Shown here in pieces: positions 34,506-41,504 of a DNA stretch of 60,070 nucleotides; the stretch's first letter is position 1; every line of letters starts with the position of its first letter. A model generated the notes under the pieces. That model made no database searches. It saw nothing but the letters and a program-made list of their open reading frames with translations, and had not been told where the DNA came from. This DNA comes from Flammeovirgaceae bacterium UBA4465. Its GTDB lineage: Bacteria > Bacteroidota > Bacteroidia > Cytophagales > Cyclobacteriaceae. The stretch is from positions 1-60,070 of the forward strand of contig CAJJCN010000036.1 in the NCBI GenBank assembly GCA_905182655.1, given 5' to 3'. A program made the translations under genes and the position numbers.

Positions 34506-34868
34506 ATGAAAATCTTACCCATAGTTTTAACAATAATCTTAAATGGGACATTGATCCAATGCAGTTCAGCACCGGCAAATACCACCGCCAACGAAAAGAT
34601 CATTGCTCAAGTTATACAAAAATCCATAGTGGTTTATGGCAGTCATCAATGTCATCATTGCGTTAATTTTAAGGCGAAATTAGACTCTATTGGGTTGGAG
34701 TATACTTTTCATGATGTTGATGTAAGTGATCAATATGCCCTTGAAATGGTTGCAAGAGTAAAAGCCTCGGGCCATACTGAGGGATTCAGCATTCCCGTCG
34801 TGATTGTGAATGACCAAGAATTATTTATTGCACCTCACATCAGTAAAGTACTGGCTGCCTTGGATTGA
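34506..34868 (+). CDS. Lipoprotein glutaredoxin-like protein
   Basis: A 120-aa protein with a short lipoprotein signal (Cys19 in TLIQCSSA) and a thioredoxin-fold domain with CHHC (SHQCHHCVNF, about residues 48-57) and the cis-Pro loop FSIPVVIVND. The compact size, the VVYG strand before CxxC and LDSIGLEYTFHDVDVSD fit glutaredoxins. A CxxC in the periplasm suggests disulfide reduction or exchange, but typical periplasmic partners (DsbD, CcmG) are not nearby. Export of a glutaredoxin-like domain is uncommon. The last 29 bp overlap the 3' end of the convergent hypothetical gene on the other strand. Confidence 0.78.
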   Translation: MKILPIVLTIILNGTLIQCSSAPANTTANEKIIAQVIQKSIVVYGSHQCHHCVNFKAKLDSIGLEYTFHDVDVSDQYALEMVARVKASGHTEGFSIPVVIVNDQELFIAPHISKVLAALD

Positions 34869-35556
34869 TTTTTTTTAGAAATCTATACCTTAAAGCAAAA
34901 CCAAAAATAAAAGATTGCTTCACTGCAGGTATAAAAGAAATCCCAGCGTCAGGGACAATCAAGGCTTTCAGCTCATAATCTAGCTGATCGAAGCCTAAAG
35001 AGCGTTTATAGATCAAAGCAAAAGCCATAAACTGTAAATCCATATAGTCATCCTGAAAAACATTCCCATCTTCATAGACTTCTATAAGCGTACCAGAAAA
35101 GCCTTTACCAGTATTTAGAATAGATAACCCTAATCCAAGCTGATTTTGTGCATTCAATCTATTAAATACCGCCCAATGGTGATCGTGATAAAATGTCCTA
35201 ATTTTTTGGTCAAAAGAAATTTCTCTTAAATATCCATATCGAAAGGTGGGCGTATAGGTTAGACTAAAAAAATTTGACAGCTCAAGCGCAATTTCAGGAC
35301 TCAGGCCTATGGCAGAATAGGTCTGATTCATGTGTATTTCAGAATGATAATAATCGACCACGCGATCATCCTTGGCGTGAAATAATAAAAATTGTCCTGC
35401 GATCCCTATCCCAAAATTAATTTTGATCTGCTGATTAATATTTTTCTTCAAAGATGTCTTTTGCTGGCTGTAAAGTAGCTGTGGACTACAAAAAATAGCA
35501 AGGATGAATAGGGTTTTAATCCAACGATATTGGTATCCCATTAAATATGCTCTCAT
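34840..35556 (-). CDS. Predicted outer-membrane beta-barrel protein, unknown function
   Basis: A 238-aa exported protein; the signal peptide ends at about LLYSQ, with either ATG (35556 or 35541) usable. The mature part is made of alternating polar and hydrophobic residues in strand-like runs: KINFGIGIAGQFLLF, YSAIGLSPEIALELS, FSLTYTPTFRYGYL, NQLGLGLSILNTG and QSFIFGFALRYRFLKKI. Aromatic residues at strand ends suggest an eight- to ten-stranded outer-membrane barrel. I recognise no family. The 3' end overlaps the convergent glutaredoxin-like gene by 29 bp, so the last residues and that gene's last codons share DNA. Confidence 0.68.
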   Translation of the reverse strand: MRAYLMGYQYRWIKTLFILAIFCSPQLLYSQQKTSLKKNINQQIKINFGIGIAGQFLLFHAKDDRVVDYYHSEIHMNQTYSAIGLSPEIALELSNFFSLTYTPTFRYGYLREISFDQKIRTFYHDHHWAVFNRLNAQNQLGLGLSILNTGKGFSGTLIEVYEDGNVFQDDYMDLQFMAFALIYKRSLGFDQLDYELKALIVPDAGISFIPAVKQSFIFGFALRYRFLKKINPRQPVLY

Positions 35557-35655
35557 TCTCTTTTAACGCTAATTTCTACGAATAGATTTCACAAAATAAA
35601 TTAAAACTAAAAAATTTGCCCTTTACGCCCCAAAAACACATAATGTAAGCCTAAA

Positions 35656-38271
35656 TCAATTTACAGATACATCATCTAAATTGATAAACTCAATGTTTTG
35701 GTCCTCATTTAGAGTCACTCCAATGATGGCCTCTTTATTTAAGTTCCCTTGTAGGATCTCTTTAGACAATGGATTTAACAAGGCATTTTGTAATATTCGT
35801 TTCAATGGACGCGCACCCAGTTGGGGGTCAAAGCCTATTTCAGCCAAGTACAGCAATACTTTTTCATCGGCCTCAATCTTAATCCCATTCTCCACCAATC
35901 TCTTTTGTATCAATTTAAATTGAATACCCACAATTTGTCTCAGATTTTCTTTGGTCAAGGGCCTAAACATGATGGTTTCATCTACTCGATTGAGAAATTC
36001 GGGGCGAAAGGACGCTTTGGCTAAATCTAATACCTGTTGCTTTGTATCCGCTATAATTTCTTCAAAATTCCATGCCTCTAATCGCTCGAAGTTTTCTTGA
36101 ATTAAATGAGCCCCTAGGTTGGTCGTCATGATGATGATGGTATTTTTGAAATTGGCAGTTCGTCCTTTATTATCTGTCAAAATACCATCATCTAACACCT
36201 GTAATAATACGTTGAATACATCAGGATGGGCTTTTTCAATTTCATCCAACAGGATGACACTATAGGGCTTTCTTCTTACCGCTTCAGTAAGTTGTCCCCC
36301 TTCGTCATAACCTACATAGCCCGGAGGTGCCCCAATAAGTCTACTGACGGCATGACTTTCTTGATATTCAGACAGGTCAATTCTGATCATACAACTTTCA
36401 TCATTGAATAAATAATCTGCCAATGCTTTGGCAAGCTCTGTTTTGCCTACGCCTGTGGTTCCTAAAAATATAAAAGACCCAATGGGACGTTTAGGGTCTT
36501 GCAGGCCCGCTCTGCTTCTTCTTACCGCATCAGCAACGGCAGCAATTCCTTCGGATTGACCCGCTATTTTTTTACCTAGTTCCTCTTCAAGATGCAATAA
36601 TTTAACCCTTTCACTTTGAAGCATCTTTGCCAATGGAATCCCTGTCCATTTGGCCACTACTTCTGAAATATCTGCTGCATCTACTTCTTCTTTTAATAAA
36701 TAATCTCCTTTTTGCATCTCCAAAAGCTGAGCTTGATAACCCTTCAACTTTTTTTCAGCCTCAATGATCTTACCGTATCGAATCTCAGCCACACGACCCA
36801 ATTCACCGCTGCGCTCCATTTGATCTGCTTGAATTTTAAGGTTTTCAATCGCCTCTTTTTGCTTTCTTATACCATGAATAATTCCTTTCTCATTTTCCCA
36901 TTTGGCCTTTAACTGGTTACGAGTCCCTTCCAAATCTGCAATGGCACGACTCAAGTCCAATGCTTTGGCTTGATCATTTTCTCTTCTAATGGCTTCTCGC
37001 TCAATTTCAAGCTGCCTAATTCTTCTGTTCTGCTCGTCTAATTCCTCAGGAAGGGAATCTATTTCTATTCGCAGTTTAGAAGCGGCCTCATCGATTAAAT
37101 CAATGGCCTTATCGGGCAAAAATCGATCAGTTATGTACCTACTTGATAGCTCAACTGCTAAAATAATGGCCTCATCTTTGATTTGTACCCCATGGTGCAA
37201 TTCGTATTTATCCTTAATTCCTCGGAGTATGGATATGGCATCTTGAAGGTTAGGTTCAGCTACTTGGACCGATTGAAATCGCCTTTCCAAAGCTTTGTCC
37301 CGCTCAATGTATTTTTGATATTCATTCAAGGTGGTAGCCCCTATCGCATGTAATTCGCCTCGCGCAAGCGCTGGTTTCAATAAATTAGCCGCATCCATGG
37401 CGCCGTCATTCCCCCCCCCTGCTCCGATAAGTACATGAATTTCATCAATAAATAGAATGATCTCGCCTTCGCTATCGGTTACTTCTTTAATCACCGCTTT
37501 CAGTCGCTCTTCAAATTCTCCTTTAAATTTTGCTCCGGCAATCAATAAGCCCATATCAAGAGATACAATAACTTTAGACTTAAGATTCTCAGGTACATCT
37601 CCTGAGATAATTCTTTGAGCCAACCCCTCCACTATGGCCGTTTTACCAACCCCTGGTTCGCCCAAAAGAATGGGATTGTTTTTAGTCCTTCTGGCCAAGA
37701 TTTGTAGTAGCCTCCTGATTTCTTCATCTCGTCCTATCACCGGATCAATTTTACCCTTTAAGGCCAATGCATTGAGGTTAATCGAATACCGATCCAATAC
37801 GCGGTATTTAGATTCCGCATGCACATCATTGACCTTTTGACCCCCTCTGAGCTCAACAATAGCTGCTAAAATGCTTTTTTGGGCAAAGCCTGAATTTTTG
37901 AGCAATTGAGCCGTCTGGTCTTTCCCTTTAAGTATCCCGAGTATAATGTGCTCTATGGCTACATATTCATCCTCCAAATCCTTTAAAAAGCCCTCTGCAT
38001 TTTGTAATGCTTGTACCGCTTGATTTGATAAATAAGCTTGACCTCCACTCACTGAAGGATATTTATGGATGATTTCGTCTAGTTTTAATTCAATTATAGA
38101 TCTATTAGCTCCTATTTTTTTAAATAAAAATGAAACCAAATGTTCATCAGACTGTAAAATAGCTTGTAATAAATGACCGGTCTCAATCACTTGCTGACCA
38201 TGGGTCGTAACGATCTCCGTAGCTTTGTTTAAAGCTTCCTGAGATTTTATGGTATAATTATTAAAATTCAT
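35656..38271 (-). CDS. clpB: ATP-dependent disaggregase ClpB
   Basis: An 871-aa Hsp100 chaperone that pulls polypeptides out of aggregates with DnaK. The ATG at 38271 is chosen because [14 protein letters not shown] is the normal family beginning. Domains: Clp N-terminal double repeat (1-145); first AAA+ with GEPGVGKT (about 206) and the Walker B IDEIH; a long middle coiled coil (about 410-530) that marks ClpB rather than ClpA or ClpC; second AAA+ with GTTGVGKT (about 605); and the C-terminal D2-small domain with [12 protein letters not shown] 15-bp palindrome lies about 105 bases upstream, in the region shared with the TRAP binding-protein gene. No CIRCE element is present. Confidence 0.96.
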   Translation of the reverse strand: MNFNNYTIKSQEALNKATEIVTTHGQQVIETGHLLQAILQSDEHLVSFLFKKIGANRSIIELKLDEIIHKYPSVSGGQAYLSNQAVQALQNAEGFLKDLEDEYVAIEHIILGILKGKDQTAQLLKNSGFAQKSILAAIVELRGGQKVNDVHAESKYRVLDRYSINLNALALKGKIDPVIGRDEEIRRLLQILARRTKNNPILLGEPGVGKTAIVEGLAQRIISGDVPENLKSKVIVSLDMGLLIAGAKFKGEFEERLKAVIKEVTDSEGEIILFIDEIHVLIGAGGGNDGAMDAANLLKPALARGELHAIGATTLNEYQKYIERDKALERRFQSVQVAEPNLQDAISILRGIKDKYELHHGVQIKDEAIILAVELSSRYITDRFLPDKAIDLIDEAASKLRIEIDSLPEELDEQNRRIRQLEIEREAIRRENDQAKALDLSRAIADLEGTRNQLKAKWENEKGIIHGIRKQKEAIENLKIQADQMERSGELGRVAEIRYGKIIEAEKKLKGYQAQLLEMQKGDYLLKEEVDAADISEVVAKWTGIPLAKMLQSERVKLLHLEEELGKKIAGQSEGIAAVADAVRRSRAGLQDPKRPIGSFIFLGTTGVGKTELAKALADYLFNDESCMIRIDLSEYQESHAVSRLIGAPPGYVGYDEGGQLTEAVRRKPYSVILLDEIEKAHPDVFNVLLQVLDDGILTDNKGRTANFKNTIIIMTTNLGAHLIQENFERLEAWNFEEIIADTKQQVLDLAKASFRPEFLNRVDETIMFRPLTKENLRQIVGIQFKLIQKRLVENGIKIEADEKVLLYLAEIGFDPQLGARPLKRILQNALLNPLSKEILQGNLNKEAIIGVTLNEDQNIEFINLDDVSVN

Positions 38272-38374
38272 ATTGAGCAAGTTCTAAGCGCTTGTTCTAT
38301 TGAATTCACAAATTCAATACCATTTATGCTTTTGGGTCAATTTGACTGATGTAACCCTTAATAAAATGGGGAAA

Positions 38375-38389
38375 AGGACAAAATGTCCT
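38375..38389. repeat. Palindrome between clpB and TRAP binding-protein genes
   Basis: AGGACA-AAA-TGTCCT is a perfect inverted repeat with 6-bp arms and a 3-nt centre. It lies in the 250-bp divergent promoter region of clpB and the TRAP binding-protein gene. It could be an operator for either gene. Confidence 0.4.
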
Positions 38390-38529
38390 AATTTGGTTAG
38401 TCAGTTGAGCAAATGATTGAATTAACCAGTAACCCATTTAATCTGTTTGTATTCATGATTAACTAAGAAAAGATAAATAATTTGTGTTTTAATCATTACC
38501 CTCGTTTTATCTCGTTAAATTAAGATACC

Positions 38530-39660
38530 TTGAAAAAAATAAATAAAAAACGGAGAATTTTTCTCAAAAAATCTATTCAATCTGTAGCCGCAGCCAGTAC
38601 TTTCGGTCTGGCCAGTTGTCAAACGGACGCTGCTCAAAATGTTCAAAAAGGCCCCTACATCAACTTCAATAATACCTATCGATGGAAGATGACCACTACT
38701 TGGTCTCCTAATTTTCCTATATTGGGTGAGGGGTGTAATGAACTTGCACAATGGGTTAAAAAAATGTCTGGAGGACGATTGGAAATTACCGTCTATGGTG
38801 GTGGTGAATTAATTCCAGCGCTCGAAGGCTTCGATGCGGTAAGCAATGGGGCCGTAGAAATGAATCATGGATCAGCCTATTATTGGGCGGGTAAGCTTCC
38901 TGCGGGTCAATTCCTTTCAACCATCCCTTTTGGTGTAAATGCCCAACTAATGGATACCTGGATTCTTTGCAATGGAGGTCAAAAATTATGGGAAGAGCTC
39001 TATGCACCTTTCGACTTACTCCCCATCAGTGCAGGAAATACAGGTTGCCAAATGGGTGGGTGGTTCAATAGAGAAATCAACAGTATCGATGATTTAAAAG
39101 GCCTTAAAATGCGCATGCCTGGCTTGGGGGGGAAGGTATTGGCGAAAGCTGGAGGTACGCCTATGCTCATGGCTGGTGGAGAAATATATACCAATTTGGA
39201 AAGAGGCGTAATCGATGCTACTGAATGGATTGGTCCGTATCATGATTACCTGATGGGATTCCATAATGTGGCTAAATATTATTATTACCCAGGTTGGCAT
39301 GAATTAGGTACCGTATTGGAAATGCTGGTCAATAAGTCAAAATTTGAAGCCCTTCCTACAGATTTACAAGAAATCATTCGAACAGCATGTCTTCGTTTGA
39401 ATCGAATCGTTCCCATTAAATTTGATACGATGAACGCCACCTATTTACCAAAGATTCAAGCAGAACCCACGGTGAGTATGAGACCTTATCCTGATGCAGT
39501 GATGGACAATCTAAGAGAGAAAACCATTGAAACCATTACCGAATTAACGGAACAAGATCCACAAAGTAAAAAAATCTATTCGGCCTTTTTGGAATTTCAA
39601 AAAAAAATTATCCCTTGGACCCAAATCACAGAAAAACCTTTTTATTCAAAAATGATATGA
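38530..39660 (+). CDS. TRAP transporter substrate-binding lipoprotein (DctP/TakP family), Tat-type signal
   Basis: A 376-aa extracytoplasmic binding protein. It starts at TTG 38530; the N-terminus has a twin-arginine motif, KRRIFLKKS, a hydrophobic stretch and Cys29 (GLASCQTD), so it appears to be a Tat-exported lipoprotein. WKMTTTWSPNFPILGEGC, VSNGAVEMNHGSAYYW, LKMRMPGLGGKVLAKAGGTPMLMAGGEIYTNLERGVIDATEWIGPY and GWHELGTVLEM mark the TakP-like branch, which binds alpha-keto or hydroxy acids with the conserved Arg in MRMPG. Normally DctQ and DctM membrane subunits are adjacent; none is in this window. The next gene, a secreted amidase, overlaps its stop by four bases, suggesting a joint task. 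Confidence 0.88.
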   Translation: MKKINKKRRIFLKKSIQSVAAASTFGLASCQTDAAQNVQKGPYINFNNTYRWKMTTTWSPNFPILGEGCNELAQWVKKMSGGRLEITVYGGGELIPALEGFDAVSNGAVEMNHGSAYYWAGKLPAGQFLSTIPFGVNAQLMDTWILCNGGQKLWEELYAPFDLLPISAGNTGCQMGGWFNREINSIDDLKGLKMRMPGLGGKVLAKAGGTPMLMAGGEIYTNLERGVIDATEWIGPYHDYLMGFHNVAKYYYYPGWHELGTVLEMLVNKSKFEALPTDLQEIIRTACLRLNRIVPIKFDTMNATYLPKIQAEPTVSMRPYPDAVMDNLREKTIETITELTEQDPQSKKIYSAFLEFQKKIIPWTQITEKPFYSKMI

Positions 39661-41309
39661 GGTATAAAGAATATTTTAAGCTTTGGAATGTTTTGCTTTT
39701 CCTCTTATTATGCGGTTTTTTCCATTCACCCGTCAAGGGTCAAGACAGTCTCAGAATTACTTCGGCCTTCATCGGTTTAGACTTTGATTCGGCAGAACTT
39801 TCACAAATGAAACCTACGATAGCCGCACATCTTTTACAATTTAATGCCTTACGAAGACAGGATATTTCAAATAATATGCCCTTAGGCTTAATTTGGATCC
39901 CACCGGTAAATCATTCTCGTATCCCAACCAAGCAAGCCCCCATTGATTGGCATCTTCCCACCACTGTCTCTCTGCCAAAAGATAAAAGTGAATTGGCTTT
40001 TTATCCCGTAAATAAATTGGCTTACCTGATTAAAAATAGGCAAATCACTTCTGTAGAATTAACCCAATTGTTTCTCAATCGACTGAAAAAATATGGTGAT
40101 ACCTTGCAATGTGTCATCACCATAACGGATTCGTTGGCCCTCAGTCAAGCCCAGCGAGCAGATCTTGAAATCAGTCAAGGCATCTATCGGGGACCGCTAC
40201 ACGGCATTCCCTATGGTGCCAAGGATTTATTAAATGTGGCTGGATATAAGACGACTTGGGGTGCGGCTCCTTTTAAATCACAAATGTTTGCTGAAAATGC
40301 TGAAATAATTAACCGATTAGAAGTTGCAGGCGCGGTATTGGTTGCCAAATTAACTTTGGGTGCCCTGGCCTGGGGTGACGTTTGGTATGGTGGTAAAACC
40401 AGAAATCCGTGGGATCTTGAGCAAGGCAGCAGTGGATCTTCAGCAGGATCAACATCCGCAACAGTAGCCGGATTGGTCCCTTTTGCGATTGGAAGCGAAA
40501 CCCGGGGTTCTATTGTTTCTCCATCTACTCGATGTGGCGCTACGGGACTGCGTCCCACTTTTGGACGCGTAAGCAAAGATGGAGCCATGGCGCTCAGTTG
40601 GACCATGGATAAATTAGGACCGATTTGCAGAAATGCCTTAGACTGTGCATTGGTACTCGAAGCCATCAGAGGAACCGATGGCAAAGACCTCTCGGTAAGA
40701 GACGCTCCCTTTAACTATCATTATGATTCAACGATAAAAAACCTTCGTATTGGGGTGCTTACTCATGATCAAAATCCTGATTTTTATTCAGAAAATGACC
40801 AAAATACTTTGTCATTATTGAAATCTCAAGGATACGATCTGGTCGAAAAAAAATTACCAGAAAATGTGCCCACGGAAGCCTTGGGTTTTATCCTGCAAGC
40901 AGAAGCCGCTGCTGCCTTTGATTTTCTTACCCAATCAAATCAAGATAGCCTGATGGTCAGACAAATAGATAATGCGTGGCCCAATGTGTTTAGAGCGGCT
41001 CAATTGATTCCAGCCGTAGCTTATATTCAGGCCAATAGATTGAGATATGAACTTACCTTGCAATTCAACGAATTAATGTCTGATATCGATGTATTAGTGG
41101 CCCCCTCATTCAGTCAGCAATTATTAATGACCAATCTCACGGGTCATCCATGTGTGGTGATTCCCAATGGCTCCTATGCCGATGAAAATCCAGGATCCAT
41201 CACACTCTTGGGAAATCATTTCGATGAGGCAAGTATTTTGTCCTTGGCGCGCTTTCTACAAGAAATTACCCCTTATGATAAAGAACATCCCGATTTGTTC
41301 AGGCCCTAG
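39657..41309 (+). CDS. Secreted amidase (amidase signature family)
   Basis: A 550-aa enzyme with a signal peptide of about 29 residues (LLLCGFFHSPVKGQ). The ATG at 39657 overlaps the TRAP gene stop (ATGA), which decides the start. The Ser-cisSer-Lys triad is seen: Lys in PYGAKDLLNV (about 189), cis-Ser in GSSGSSAGSTSAT (about 258-270) and the nucleophile Ser in ETRGSIVSPS (about 283). Such enzymes cleave amides to acid and ammonia or act on other C-N bonds; the substrate is unknown. Being exported and co-transcribed with a TRAP binder, it may release an acid from an external amide for uptake. This is inference. A 157-codon antisense frame inside it is a shadow. Confidence 0.9.
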   Translation: MRYKEYFKLWNVLLFLLLCGFFHSPVKGQDSLRITSAFIGLDFDSAELSQMKPTIAAHLLQFNALRRQDISNNMPLGLIWIPPVNHSRIPTKQAPIDWHLPTTVSLPKDKSELAFYPVNKLAYLIKNRQITSVELTQLFLNRLKKYGDTLQCVITITDSLALSQAQRADLEISQGIYRGPLHGIPYGAKDLLNVAGYKTTWGAAPFKSQMFAENAEIINRLEVAGAVLVAKLTLGALAWGDVWYGGKTRNPWDLEQGSSGSSAGSTSATVAGLVPFAIGSETRGSIVSPSTRCGATGLRPTFGRVSKDGAMALSWTMDKLGPICRNALDCALVLEAIRGTDGKDLSVRDAPFNYHYDSTIKNLRIGVLTHDQNPDFYSENDQNTLSLLKSQGYDLVEKKLPENVPTEALGFILQAEAAAAFDFLTQSNQDSLMVRQIDNAWPNVFRAAQLIPAVAYIQANRLRYELTLQFNELMSDIDVLVAPSFSQQLLMTNLTGHPCVVIPNGSYADENPGSITLLGNHFDEASILSLARFLQEITPYDKEHPDLFRP

Positions 41310-41350
41310 TCATTTTCTCCTTAAAGCATCTGATCTTTCTTAAAAGTATC

Positions 41351-41402
41351 TATTACTTACCTATTAATATTACATTAATGTAATATTAATAGGTAAGTAA
41401 TA
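41351..41402. repeat. 52-bp perfect palindrome
   Basis: Two 26-nt arms meet with no spacer: 41351-41376 and 41377-41402 are exact reverse complements, centred between 41376 and 41377 (ACATT|AATGT). It lies 42 bases after the amidase stop and 100 bases before the polymerase start. No long T run follows. It could act as a hairpin terminator or an RNase III target in RNA, a cruciform in DNA, or a large operator. Confidence 0.95.
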
Positions 41403-41479
41403 TTTATTTGACTTTACTGATTCTTTTTAATAAAAAAACTGAAAATTAGGCTCTAAATATTTCAAACTATTTAAATTAG

Positions 41480-41504
41480 CATTTACTAAAAATATTAGTA
41501 AATG
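41480..41504. repeat. Inverted repeat covering the polymerase start codon
   Basis: CATTTACTAA (41480-41489) and TTAGTAAATG (41495-41504) are exact 10-nt reverse complements around a 5-nt AT centre. The second arm contains the ATG at 41502. In RNA this would hide the start codon; in DNA it resembles an operator for a dimeric repressor at the transcription or translation start. Confidence 0.75.

Noticed and set aside
38281-38529. Possible CIRCE heat-shock element before clpB
   Set aside because: The CIRCE arms TTAGCACTC/GAGTGCTAA are not present; only the AGGACA palindrome is found.
40211-40684. 157-codon open frame on the minus strand inside the amidase gene
   Set aside because: It lies opposite the highly conserved amidase signature; no start context or motif supports it.
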